Below, piece after piece: positions 1 through 13,900 of a stretch of 64,000 nt of DNA; positions within the stretch are counted from its first letter, which is position 1, and the number at the start of each line of letters is the position of its first letter. Location of the stretch: the NCBI GenBank assembly GCA_949825065.1, contig OX463847.1:34977789-35041788 (forward strand), in the 5' to 3' direction. The position numbers were made by a program, and so were the translations under genes. The notes beneath the pieces are model-generated. The model was given only the letters and a program-made list of their open reading frames with translations, did no database searches and had not been told where the DNA came from. This DNA comes from Odontocerum albicorne (Eukaryota; Arthropoda; Insecta; Trichoptera; Odontoceridae).

Positions 1-1654
1 CTTGGAGTGTAAAAAATATGTTTATGAAATAAACATTGGTAATAAATACAATAAGTTTCTCAATTAATCTGCCATTAAATATCATCTGTTTTTAGAATTT
101 TTGAATAGTACTTGAAAAAGTCCCTTGAATAAATGAAAAAAAATTATTCATGATTAAACCAGATCCAAAAATCTATACAAATAATCATATGTTACATAAC
201 TAATCCATAAAATATGTGTTACATCTGCAATTACATATGCTATTGAAACTAGAGCTGATACCACATAACCAAAGCCCTCCTTAAAAATCAACAATGAAAG
301 TCTTGCAATGTATGATATATCCGCTAAAACAGTCAGACAGAATTAAAAATACAGAAATAAGAAGAATGTGTTAAATCGAAGACACCGTAAGGTGGAAGAG
401 GCAGAGAAGACACAACTGACGGAATTACGTTTAATGAATTATGAGACCCGGATTCTCCGGATATTTTCTCATGGCTACTTCGTAGGAACACGAGTACGAG
501 GCAGATCCCTATAGAGGCAGAAATATATATAGTAGTCCATATTCTAGGAATAACATAGAAGAAAACTGATCAAGAATCTACTAAAAGAAGAAGAACGCAA
601 ATAAAAGCACGAAGAAACACAACGGCACATTATAATAGCTAAACAGATAAAAATATTAACTTTGATCATCAAAGGGTCTGATCATCAAATATGTATACCT
701 TCCGCATACATTCCCATTCGATGTTTGCATGTCACCAATTGACCTCTGTAGTTCCTTGACTAGAATCTATAACACATTCTTGATTTACCCCTTTTGCAAT
801 ATCAAACCATTGTCAAGGAACCGTCCACTTGAATAATACATGCTCTATTTTCAAAGTACTCGTATAATGACGAGTACCATATATTAATTTACATTAAATG
901 CCACATTCATTTGATGTTTTCTATAGCTTGCCAATTATCACTCGGCCATGTGCTTTTTCCAAGTTTACAATATACTTTTTATTTTTTGCCATACACTTTC
1001 AATAACTATACCCAAAGGTAACGTCTGATTCACGCATCCTCGTTTACTTAGAAAGCACTCCACACTTGTTTTCCAGTTTTTATCATATTTTCTTAAAAAA
1101 TCCGTACTTGCTACACTAATAGCTTTGTAATATCCACAATCAGTTTACTTAAAAAAATCGAATTATTGGAGATAAGATTTTATATCTATAAATGCATTTC
1201 TTATATAGATATGAGATAAGATAAGCACATGCATTTTTTTAAATTTTATCATATTGTGAAAATGTATGAAATCATAAAATATATATTTGCTCAAATTCAA
1301 TACATATACTATACATATCTGAAACATTTACTTTTAATCATTAGTGAATTTATTTTTCTCTTGTCTATGGGTCCGACTTTGGAAAAACTATTAAAACTAT
1401 AAGGTCTTCGAAACTTTTCTTTAATTAATAACCTACTTACTCTATAATATACATGAAAATTCAAACATTCTTTGAATGAGTGTTTCTTTCAATTCATATT
1501 TGGAACTCTTCTTGTTGATCGTCATTTATTATTTTTCTTTTTCCACAAAAGTGAAATCGTTTGTCGTTAACGATTGAATATATTTGAAATTAAATCTAGT
1601 TTTATTTTATAATGCCTTGAGGTAATATAATTCAGTGAAAACACATTATAATAT
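1..1654. other. Upstream intergenic DNA, no gene seen
   Basis: AT-rich sequence with no ORF above background on either strand and no recognisable domain. Around 370-660 a slightly more purine-rich stretch (GAAGA-rich) may be an old retrotransposon 3' end, but I could not read a protein motif in it. It should contain distal regulatory sequence of the esterase gene that starts at 1768. Confidence 0.4.
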
Positions 1655-1691
1655 TATAAGGCGAAGTGATTTGAGTAAAGCCATTTCAGTC
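1655..1691 (+). promoter_or_regulatory. Candidate core promoter of the esterase gene
   Basis: TATAAG at 1655-1660 lies about 30 nt before a TCAGTC at 1686-1691, which matches the arthropod initiator TCAGT with A+1 at 1688. That would give a 5' UTR of about 80 nt before the ATG at 1768. A GGTCG at 1714-1718 resembles a downstream promoter element but is one base out of register (+27 instead of +28). Spacing and motifs are seen directly; promoter function is inference. Confidence 0.3.
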
Positions 1692-1767
1692 GTAGGCAGG
1701 TAGTCGCGGTGACGGTCGCTTATGTGTACTGCCTAAATTTTATCATTATTTTTATCGAATCGGAAAA

Positions 1768-1971
1768 ATGAATAGTTTACTAATTTTGTTCGGAACTTTG
1801 TTTACAATTGTTACACACGTGTTAGCGGCACAAAAAGGGGATGATATAACCCTTGAAATTCCACAAGGAAGACTGATTGGTGAATGGAGATCTTCGTTCG
1901 AAGGAAAACCATACGCGGCCTTTGAAAGCCTCCCTTTTGCCAGATCCCCCGTTGGAAAACGAAGATACAGG
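1768..1971 (+). CDS. Esterase exon 1 (signal peptide, residues 1-68)
   Basis: Begins at ATG 1768 and ends ...RRYR in phase 0 at donor CAGG|GTAAGT. The hydrophobic core at residues 3-19 followed by a small-residue cleavage site indicates a secretory signal. The last residues (PFARSPVGKRRYR) correspond to the family segment just before the APQP-like motif, which is continued by DPQRAKKW in exon 2. Confidence 0.9.
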
Positions 1972-4900
1972 GTAAGTTTTCAATTTTATTTTTACAAACA
2001 TATCAATTCAAAACAAAATATTATTTACATATAACTCGGGAAATTCAAGAATAAAATTCACACGCTTACAATTTTTCGTAGAAAGATGTTGAATCGTAAA
2101 ATAAAATATTTATTGGTTAGCTGTTTTTACATTCATACCGTCACGACGTTTCCTGATCGGAGAAGCCAGAGAGGATTGAGTGCCAGACTTTTGAATCGCG
2201 ACCCCCGACTTTTGCTTCCTCTACATCCATACACTTTCTCGTACAGATCCTACGATGTATCTGATTGTACATTTATTTTTCCAATGGAGCATTCGTTTGA
2301 CCCTATCACGCTTTATTTGATCTTACGCAATCCACTCATATTTGTACTGAACATTGATTTTTATTAGTATTTATTGATTTTTTCTATATGACCAAATTAT
2401 CTCGGAGTGTTCTTACAATACAGTCTTCAGTAAGATACAGGCAAAAGCCTAGTTTACTGGGGACATGACAAATGAAAGGCAACAAACCCAGATCCATTAA
2501 AATTGTGTATTTAAATTAAATTACCTGTTGTTTTTTCACAAATTGTGTATTTTATAGATTTCTTGTAGTGTGTGAATAAAATTTAAAAAAATACTTAACA
2601 TATGCACAATGCTTACCATAAAAGTATTTTGTTCACATTCATTCCTTATAAATTCATTCAATTTTCTATCATACATTGCTATTCCATTAATTCTTCTATG
2701 TGCACGCATTTCTTTTAAAGTAAGTACATATATATCATTTTTATTCCGCAACATAATAAACATAGCATCACGCAGTTTTCATGTTGGGGTAGATAGAGAA
2801 GAGAGAGCGCTAGACTTTCCTATCGCGACACATACATATCTTTCGCTTCTTCTACATTTTCATACAATTTCTGCGATTTTTTTTAAATGTTTTAAACTGG
2901 CAAGTTTATTGCCATGTGGCAATCTCTTCCAACAAACCAGAAAGATGTTGTATAGGCCCTAAGTGAAAACCAGACTGGAATCCTATTTTAAAAAATCTGG
3001 GTTCCAGCGGGGATCGAACCCGCAACCTCCAGATCGGCAGACAAATGTCTTACCACCAGGCCACGGAGGTCGTCGATTTCTCTTCTTTCAAAATATAATT
3101 CACTTGATCCAGCTATACTTTTCTTGGTGTTTGTCTACCGCACCTTCCATTCATATTTGCAATATATATTGTATGTTTTGTCAGTTTTTCTTCATTCATT
3201 CGTTTCACGTGCCCAAACGATTCCATAATAATTCATAAAAATCTACTATTTATTATTTAATGAAGGTACAAGTGATGGATAGCTTGTTCGGAGTTTCGGT
3301 CCGATGGTAGGACACGTATAATTTATAAAAAAATGTAAAGAATTAAAAATCGTAACACGGCCAAATGAATCTATATTGCAAGAGAGGAGAGTGAAAAGTC
3401 AAAAAAATATACATACGAGTATAAAAAGATGTATGGAAAACGAAATATGTATGTCGCGATAGAAAGAAGTGAACTATTTTCTCTGTCTACCCAAATATGA
3501 ACATGCTATCTTGGGAAATGAATGTTGACTGCATTTTAAATAATGAGTATATAATCTTAAAATTAAATATTAGGTCCTTACATATGAAATTGGCGTTTTG
3601 CCGTACTGGCAACTTTGATCTCAAATATCTTCTCTTTGGTTAGGAATTCCAAATTAAAATTTATACAGCTATTTACTCAAGTATTTGTGTTTCGAAAATT
3701 ATAATTCATTTGTTTTTTCCTCAATTGTTTTTTTTCTTTGCGTCACTCAGTTTACAAAATGGAAAACTTGAAATATCGCGTTATTTACGAGTACGAGTTC
3801 CACCGTGGCACCAGTGCTGCAGAAACGGCTCGAAGGATTAATGATGTGTATGGCGACGGTGCCGCAAAAGAAAACACAGTGCGTTTTTGGTTCCAACGTT
3901 TTCGTTCTGGAAATTTCGACCTGCAGAAAAAGCCCCGTGGACGGCCGGAGACCAAAGTTGATAATGAAGAATTGAAGGCTATTGTGGAAGCGGATCCATC
4001 GCAAACCACGTCCGAGTTAGCTGCAGGCTGCGGTGTTAGTGATAAAACTGTTTTAATCCACTTGAAGCAAATTGGGAAGGTGAAAAAGCTTGAAAGGTGG
4101 GTACCTCACGAATTGAGTGAAGCAAATCAACAAACGTGCGTTGACTGCTGCGTTGCATTACTCAACCGGCACAATAATGAAGGGATTTTGAATCGAATCA
4201 TTACATGTGATGAAAAGTGGATCCTGTATGATAATCGGAAGCGCTCATCGCAATGGCTGAACCCTGCCGAACCAGCCAAACCATGCCCCAAGCGAAAATT
4301 GACTCCAAAAAAGTTACTTGTGAGCGTTTGGTGGACTAGTGCTGGTGTCGTTCCCTACAGCTTTCTTAAATCTGGCCAGACGATTACGGCAGATGTCTAT
4401 TGTCAGCAACTGCAAACCATGATGGAAAAGCTAGCTGCTAAACAACCGAGGCTGGTTAATCGCTCTAGGCCACTGCTGCTTCATGATAACGCTAGACCAC
4501 ACACTGCACAACAGACGGCTACCAAATTAGAAGAGCTTCAATTGGAATGTCTAAGACATCCACCGTACTCTCCGGACCTTGCCCCAACAGATTACTATTT
4601 TTTTCGAAATTTGGATAACTTCTTGCAAGGGAAAAAATTCAACTCCGATGGGGCAGTCCAAACCGACTTCAAAGATTTTATTGATTCCCGTCCGAATGGT
4701 TTTTTTAGTAAAGGGATCGATGAACTACCTATGAGATGGCAAAAGTGCATAGATAGCAATGGTACATACTTTGATTAAATAAATATATTATATTAAAAAA
4801 AAATCAACTTTATGTTCCTCCCAAACAAAACGCCAATTTCATATGTAAGGACCTAATATTTATTTCACTTTTATTTGGAATATTGTTGGTTATTTGGATT

Positions 4901-7900
4901 ATGGAATTTATCTGTCCTTTTTTTACTAAGCATTTTGAACATTATTTATTTAAATGCATATTGTGTGGAATTTTCGGGTTTAATTCATCTTATGGAATTT
5001 TTTTTGAATGAATAAAAGTTTTCAAATTGTTTTCCAGTTTTCTTTGATGTAGGAAGTGAATCCTGCGCATAGAAAATGAGTGATAAGGGCAGAATAAATG
5101 TGTGCTTTGCGTAAGATAACTGGTATTACAATGTTAGATAGAGTTAGAAATTATTAGATAAAAAGAAAACCGTTTGTTAGATATGTATGTTATAAATGGA
5201 ATTCAGAAAGAAATCTTCAGATGATTGGAATTGAGAGAATGAGTAGCGAAAGAATTTCGAAATAAATATATGTATATCTAGAGCAAGGAAAAAGAACATC
5301 CATGAAAGAGTGGAAGGGGAGGATAGTTTGATGAATTTTAACTAACGGAAAGGTAAGATGAATGAGAAACAGGATATCAGGTATGACGACATGTTTGGCT
5401 GTATGTTATAAAAGTTTATTTGTGTTCCTTTAAATTTGAATAAAGTATATTTATTTTAATTGAAATAATATTCATCACCATCACGCCATACATTTACTGG
5501 AACAGATCTCCATTTCAAATTATCCTGGTACACATATTTGGGTCCTGTCACGTCTATACTTAATAAATACTTTCCTAATGTTAATGCTTTTCTCTTTTCC
5601 CTCTTATATTTTGATTAATTTGATCGTCACGTTTTATAGCAACACCCAACATTCTTATACCTTTTGTATTTCTCGCATAATTTTTAAAAAAATCTTTCAT
5701 CGTTCAATTTCATCATGTGGCCGAATCATCTCAATGCACCTTTCTTCATATTTAACACTATGATACATTTTCTTTTAACCAACCCGAAAGTTTTCAAAGA
5801 GGCCTTAAGTAAAAACTAGACTGTAACCCTATATGGAAAAAATGAACACCGACGGGAATTGAATCTGTATCCACCGAGTCAAAAGGCACGCTTCTTACCA
5901 ACTAGGCTACGGAGGTCGTCTACATAGCCTACGTGTCGTTTTCATTTCTACAGTTTTTGTCTTATTTTCGTCATTTATATGCTACGTCCAAGTTTCGCTT
6001 GCATATCTTAAATTTGGGACCAAGATTCCATTATGAGCAGCCAGCTTTCTTTCTCCTGAAATGCTCCGATCGGTGAATACATTGCATAGCCCACTATTTA
6101 ATCTGTTACCTGTTACTACTCTTCTTTCGCATTTGGAGCGGCAATCCGATGTGAAAATACTTAATATTTGGTATACTATACGTTTTCCTATATTTACATT
6201 TGTTTTATATTTGGCAGGTAAAATTGTTTAAATATATTTGCGCGAGAAATCGTTAAGATATTTGGGACTTTTGCATTAATGGCTGCTTAATACGATACAA
6301 AATATGCATGAATTTTATTCAAATTATATTTATATTTTCATTAAGAACATGCTAATATTTATTTAATTATTTCATTCACAATAAACGTCGAACTCAAAAT
6401 CAATATCCTGTATTTTTATACAATTAACTAATGAAATTTGAATTTGTCAATTATATAAATACGAGTATATGCAATGTCTAGAAATGGTTTTCGATTTGTT
6501 TTAATCAATTGTCAAAACGATACATTCAACACGACGCGACGCGCTCGCAATATTTCAGCTTTCCGAGCGTTTTCCCATAACGATTTTTCATGAAATAATG
6601 TTCTCGACATTGAAACAATTTAATGTTTAGAAAACGAAAGCGTGTTATTATTTAAATAATTTTATTATATTATTAATAAATAAACAATACAGTTAAATCA
6701 AAATATTATTTGCTCCTTAAGAAGATTCAAGTGAACATTCTGCATAATCTCTTAATGATGGTTTGAATACTTTTAATGAATTCTTTGATGGTGATGAAAT
6801 GAAATCCAGATAATTCCTTACAAATTTGTTTTTTTAATGAGTTCACATTTGAGGCATTGAATACATTACTTTATCGTGAATTTGCAAAGTATCTGGGCCA
6901 TTACCCTGAATTTGCAAAATACTCGTAAATATCTACCTCATTAGTGTCTTTAAATAATTAGACGTGCGTATGACTTGAATTACCCACTATCATGCATTTA
7001 AATTTCCTGTTCTGTAGCCTATATACTGATTATCATATTTTTAAAGCACTATTAATCAACACAAAAATACCGCCATATAAAACTGTGTCTAACAAAAGTC
7101 TGACTTAACAGGAGTTTATACCTACCGATCGTTTTGGAACTGTGACGTCATTGCTATCTGACATTTGGGTTTATTTTGTTAAGAATGTGTTATTGCTGAA
7201 GTACAAAATCTTTCACATAGTAAACCAATACACGCACAGTCTTCCATCCACAAGATGGCTGACAATCATACTCAATCATGAGGAATATCCTATAATCGTA
7301 TCGTCGTGTGATAGTAAATATTGTTAGAAATTATTAATATTTTCCCAAAAGTAAGAGAATCACGAATAGATTGTATAAACGGATACATTTCATCATTAAA
7401 CAAAGCATAATCCATCAAATTTCGTGCTTACTAAGCAAAAATTAATCATTTGAATTTAGTGATATTATTTAGTTATATTGAATATCTGCCCGTTTTTTTT
7501 TGCTATGTGCGAAGATAACAATTGATAAGGCATTTGATAGTAGTTTGAACGAGTATCTTACGAATTTCGTATTATTTTATTTTACATACATATTCAGGAG
7601 GGACCCAAGTAACATACATTGCAAGTCCATATTATAAACACAGACAGTAAAAAAAAGTGGAGTTTTTTGATGAAAAAACTAACTTCAATAAATAATAAAA
7701 CTCAACATTCGGAATGATTTTAAATTACGGCCCATTCGAAATGGGCCATCGGCGAAAAAAAATTATAGAAGTTAAGTTTTCTCTACTTATTGGCAGTCTA
7801 AACAAATTAATATTTCTGTATCTTAAATAATTTTCTGAAATGTAAAATCATATGTTTTCCAACATGGTTGGATTGAATGTTGCTACTGTCAACAACCGAG

Positions 7901-10900
7901 AATTAAAATAATTAAATCGCAGATTCCTTCTAAAGCTTAATGACCGCAAGTGACGAACCAATAATCGCAAGCTATTTTCAAAATTTTTGTAGAGCAAGCG
8001 CTTATTTATTTATTTTAACTACGATCGATGCCGTCCTCAAACTATGTTAACAACCTACATTTTTTTTTTCATAAAATCAAGAAATATACGTATTATGAAA
8101 AAGTGTCATAGTATAAGAAAAAAAAGGTGGTCGATTATGCCTAGAGGAGCTTTTATTGGGTGAAAAATAAAAATGCTAGATATGATACAATTTTCAATAT
8201 AGTGTATTTTCGATTTCGTAAAATAATATTAGAAGCGCGACACTATACGATGATTGCTCGACAAATATCTATAGGAAACCACAAAACACTGTGTGATGAC
8301 CGTACGAAAAATATTTGTTTATAAATATACCAACTCGTATAACGTTTGCGTTGCAAAAACAATACCATGTTTATTTAGACATCTAATTGTGTTTGCAAAA
8401 AGACAAGATTTTTTAAGTCTAATTATCTTAAAATTGTCATATATTTTTTATAACTTTCCTTTTTCCAGTCACATTCATCCCTTATCACTTTATTCCCTAT
8501 TTTGTCAAACATTGTTACTCCATGTATTCTTCTCAATGCACGGATATCTATAACATTTATTCAGCTCATCTGTCTTTTTTCACGTCCACGTTTGTTTCAC
8601 TCCCATACATAATAGTTAGTACCAAAATACTATTGCGGACTATCATCTAAATATTTTTAAAGCGTATATTTCGTGAACTGATTGATATACTCGTAAATGA
8701 ATGTGAAACAAGTTAACTATTTATAATCAAATATTTTCATAATTCTACTTGATAAAAAATTGTTGGTCTGCATTGCCGTTTCACTAGGATCATTGCATTT
8801 TCTGAAACAATTGATTTACGCGTTAAGTTATGATAGGACAAAAATCTCGTAACCACGGATCGATCTTTTTGATCTCCATATTGGCTAGATATGATGGTAT
8901 ATTCCATACAATTTATATAATTGACGGGTTTAATTTAATTATTTGATTGCATACAAAAGTAGGATATACTCGTATTTTGAGGTCAGCATCGACCGTGGAT
9001 TAAATAAATATTAACTCACGCTTTTTAAAAATGTACATATTATCTGAAAACTTCCTTTTTTTATCTATCTTTTAGCTATTTTTATAATGGCTACCAGACA
9101 AGGTTAAAAAATACCAAGCATTGTTCTAAATAATGCGAACATTCTTGTAGATCTGGCGCTAATTGTTTCATTCATACTTGATGCCGTCTTCAGAATAGAA
9201 TCCGTATTTTTTATACAATCCAGCAATGAAATTAAAGCTTCGAAAATTTTAAATTGTATGGTATATAACATTTTGTCGAGCGAGCTTACTAAACTCCTAG
9301 TTGAGCTATAATATTTTGGCCTTAGTTTGTACAATTTGAATATAACGTAAATTCTAATGTAGCGCGACACTCAGATTTTGTATCAGACTTTGGAGAATTA
9401 GTATAATATAAAAAAGTTTCTCAACCGCTTTATAAGATACGTATTGGATACTTAAATAATAACCGTTTCAATCATTAATGTCCATGCACATGCTATCACG
9501 CCGGTTCCTTGTTGATGTATTTAATTTCTATTTTAGTTAGCAGATTAGAACACTAGCTCTGTAATCTTGCTATAAGATGTTTAAAAACGAGGAAAACCCA
9601 ACGTGAGGTGATTAACCTGTATTTTATTTTTTCTCAGCGTAAATACATATTGCAAAATCTCTCGCGTTAGAGATCAATACAATTATCGTTTCTTTACTGA
9701 GAATATATTTATTTAATTTTATTCACTACCTTTGTTATATTGCATACACAAATATTTAAGCACGTGCCTTCTACTTTGTTGGGGGAAATGTGTCGTATTT
9801 TTGCTTTTATTTTAAATTATTTCTGTGCTTTGGGGTCATAATTCGAAAATATACGTAATCTAAAAAAAATCAGTAAAAAATATTCATGTATTGGTAATCG
9901 TTTCTAAGTAACAAACCTTCTAAACGTCCACATTTTTTTATTTATTCAAGCTAAGTATCTGGGTGAAAATTATTTTAGAAAACTTAATTAAACCCTGATG
10001 TTCATGTTACTTTTATTATCCACAATTCATAATTTTAAATGTACATAGTTTTAACGGAAATACGAGACGTAGAGAACAAGTACATAGGAATGCTAAAAAC
10101 CTTCAATTACGTAAATATAGAGAACCGCTTCACTGGGCAAGACACTTGACAAAGTGGTCTCTTTATCACAACCTTTATCACAAATTTCATGTACATACGA
10201 GTATTGTACAATATTTGTCCTAAATACTAAAACACTCAGATAAAACATTCACACTCTGCTTTCCCATCCTTACACATGCTTTAGTCTAAAGTTATTATAG
10301 TACATACACAGTTCTAACAGCATAATAATTATTTAACTCAATACATTCGTTTCGTTTGCCCCTGCACTAAAAATGTCATTTTTATTTAAATCTTATTAAA
10401 TCATCATTTTTATTCAAGTCCTATAGCTACAATCTTCGAAACCTTAGATATTGTACTGTTGCTGAATCGAGTATAAAAATTAATTAATATTCGAGTATAG
10501 TACAAATAACACCATCACTTTTGCTCATATTCGTACAATTGAATCATGAGTTGTTAAACGAGATATCTCAGAATTTTAAAGATAATTATAAATACGTGTA
10601 TGGAAATTTTCTCGGATATCTTTTGAACATGTAGAATTGAACAGGTAGGTGGGTTGGACCCCTTTTTGCATTCATACATCTAATCGCAAGAGAAATACTA
10701 TAAATTGCATAGTATGTTTTGAACATCTTGCAAAACTAGTTGAAGAGTGAAATACGGTTAAAGCGAAGATTGCAAACAACTAATTGTGGAAATCGCTCTC
10801 CTAAAACTTACAGGGCCGGTTTAGATTGCATTGGATGTCAACTTTCTTTGGTGTCGGCCAAAATAAAAAATTTCTTGTTATATCTATTACCCCATGACTT

Positions 10901-13900
10901 CAGTAAACAAAAAATATATAATATATATTACCATGATGATGACTATGACTAGCCTTTGACAGGAGACGGCACTTCGAAGAGAAGAAACCGCTTGGTTTAA
11001 CTACATTTAGATGTTAAATCTAAACCAACTGGAGAGTATCATCAAAATGTTGTAAGCATGTATACTAAAAGAATATACATTGACTGAGTCTTATTTTCAA
11101 ATATCTAGTTTTTGATATCAGGAACCTCCTATTTTATTCCTTTACAATGGGAATAAAGCCCAATTTGATGTAAGTTTTTTTATTGAAATAAATTACCGAT
11201 ATAATCGAAAGACCATGCTGTGCAATGCGCAAATTATGACAACTCATCAGCTTAAAACTATTATATTAAATTTTCAGCAAAACATTTTTAGTATAATCTA
11301 TTCATTTTAATTTAATTTTATCAAGTGGACAGTAAATATGCAAAAAAGACAACTCCCACATCACAATTTTTAGGTATAGTGGTAACATATATCTTAATTT
11401 AAGGTACGAGTATCATTCCCCCTTATTTTTTTTTAATTACAGAAGTTATTTCTCAAAACCTTCCTATCTACATTCATAGCTTTTAGCCTGAGGCGTAGAA
11501 CACAACCCAGTTCTGGTCTTATAATTTGTCCCCATCATTCATTCAGTGATTTCTCTCTCATTAGAGCTAATAAATAGTTGTCCCCTTTCTTAAAAAGGAT
11601 TTTAGTTACGAATGTATGAGTTGTAGTTTCCTCGTATTGATCATTTTCTAGTACAAAAAGAGGTCGGCAACATACGGTCTGCGAGTCATTTGTTGCTTAA
11701 AAGGTATTTTCTTTACGGCGGAATTATTTGTTAGGGACGTGCCCTATGGTAACCATGGTCGAGGGGGTCTTGTAGTCGAGGATCCCCATAGAATTTCAAC
11801 GTCAATTCAGTTGAAAAGTGAAGTTGTACCGTGGAGTTTGTTTTTCTTTTAAGTGAGTGAGTCGTTGCACACCAGCAAACTCACTGACCACACCGTTGTA
11901 CTGGATCCGATGGCACACCGAAGTGAGACGATCATAGCACAACGGCATATTTTTTTTTATCTTTTTGAAATAATAGATATGACCGAAGTCATAGGTATTT
12001 TTATGCCCCTGAATACTAGGCGGAAAAAAATGCCTGTGTCATTCGAGAGGAATAACACAGCGCGTGGTTCGAACCGACGACCTTTCGTACACAAGTCCAG
12101 TGCATTACATACGCGGCCATGCATGTCTACGCTGAAATTATCATATAATAAACCTCCCTGCTCAGGCGTACCGAACAAATATATTCAAGTATCTCGATTG
12201 AAGTTTCGAAGTAGCTGAACATATCGTATGCATTATTTATTTAATTTAATTAACATTTTCATGTAAATACATCTCGTGAATGTATTGCTTTAAACCAATT
12301 TCTTCCAATGAACATTTTTTTGTTTCAAAATTATTATCGGTATCCATGACTGTATCTTAAACTTAGTAAATTAATATAAAATATTAATTTACTAAGTAAA
12401 AATAAGAAAAAAAATTAAATAAAAGTAAATCTCAAGGAAAACATAAATAAGGATTGGAATAAGATATTAGAATCTTTAATTAAATGAGTAATAATGTCAG
12501 TTTCATTTTTTTTTTTTCGTTTCCTTGTTGCGGTCATTTCCAATTAGTTGCGTGAGATCCATCAATCCGTTTATTCTTTTCTACTCAACGATATATATTG
12601 TGGAACTTGACTTCCCTGTCACCTAACAGCACCACTTGCTCGAGTGTAATTCTTAATCGCTCCCTATCCAGTGGCGATTTCATAGGTATCGCAGTGCGAA
12701 CAAAAGTAGGACCCCGACTGAGCGTTGCGCCCTTAAATTTAAAAATAAAAAATATAAATAAATATGTCATCGATGACAGTTCTAATTCATTATCAAAATC
12801 ACCTGCTGAATAGATTAATCGCAAAAGTGCAACATTATCAAATACCATATACTATTACGTGTAGAAACGATAATCAATATCTGATTGTATTGCCCATTTT
12901 AAATGTCAGGAAAATTGATAAAAAATCGATATTGAAAGATGTGAAAGTATGAAATAATAGATTTTTTTATGAAATGAGAAATGTTTATTTCTCTGCGTAT
13001 TTTTCAACTTCTTGCGTGTTATATTAATTTCTTAAATGTGTTAAAAACATGTTTTTTTTTATTCTGCATGCACTTGAAATCTTATATTATACTGGTTAGT
13101 CAAAAAGTTTTGAAAGCGGAAATGAAAATACATTTTTTTGGGGGAAATCACTTTAATTGCTCAGTATAGTTTCCCATAAGATCAATACACTTGGTCCAAC
13201 GATCTTCCAACTTTGTTGTCCCATCACGGAAGTGACTTTCTGGAAGGTCTGCAAAATACTCCTCTACGACGGCTATAACCTCTTCGTTTGATGAAAAATG
13301 CTTTCCACGAAGGAATTTTTTGAGGTGTGAGAACAGCCAGAAGTCAGAGGGAGCTAAATCTGGTGAATAGGGTGGATGCTGCAACAATTCGTACCCCAAT
13401 TCACTGATTTTCGCGATGGTTCTTTGAGCTGTGAGAGCAGGTGCATTGTTTTGATGAAAAATGATTTTTTTCTTCTGCAAACCGGGTCTTTTTTCACAAT
13501 TTTTTTCATCCAACTGGTCTAAAAGGTCACAATAATAATCAGAGTTGATTGTCTTACCAGTTTAGAGATAATCTATCAATAAAATTGCTTTTGCATCCCA
13601 AAAAACTGACGCTAACACCTTCTTGGCCGATTTCTGAACACGAACTCGCTTCGGAGCCAAAGTGCATAGTTCACACCACTCCTTAGCCTCTTGTTTTGAT
13701 TCAGGATCATGGTGGTAGACCCAAGTCTCAACCATAGTGATGAATCGACGCAGAAAATCCTTGTTATCCTTTCGAAATTGCTCCAAATGTTGCTCAGAAA
13801 GTCGCATTCGAACGTGTTTTTGTTGCATTGTTAGCAAATGCGGCACCCATTGTGCGCACAGTTTTTTGAAACCCAAAACTTCAGCCAAAATATGCCATGT

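Larger units (their letters stand above)
2140..3515. repeat. Three diverged copies of one interspersed repeat, one inverted
   Basis: A motif of the form GAGAAGA...GACTTT..(A/T)ATCGCGAC..ACATA..TTTCGCTTCTTCTACA..CATACA is seen at about 2150-2250 and 2785-2870 on the plus strand and again as the reverse complement at about 3415-3510. These look like fragments of one old element. The family was not identified. Confidence 0.45.

Noticed and set aside
1714..1718. Downstream promoter element GGTCG
   Set aside because: One base out of the strict spacing from the proposed initiator.
3001..3071. tRNA gene candidate with perfect B-box and T-arm
   Set aside because: Acceptor ends do not pair and the same head recurs several times with a shared non-tRNA tail, so it is a SINE.
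11655..11690. hAT-like terminus GAGGTCGGCAACATACGGTC
   Set aside because: No inverted partner or 8-bp duplication could be found nearby.
11853..12218. 121-codon plus-strand frame overlapping a 73-codon minus-strand frame
   Set aside because: Lies within a family-B SINE copy; the second copy at 29416 does not keep the frame.
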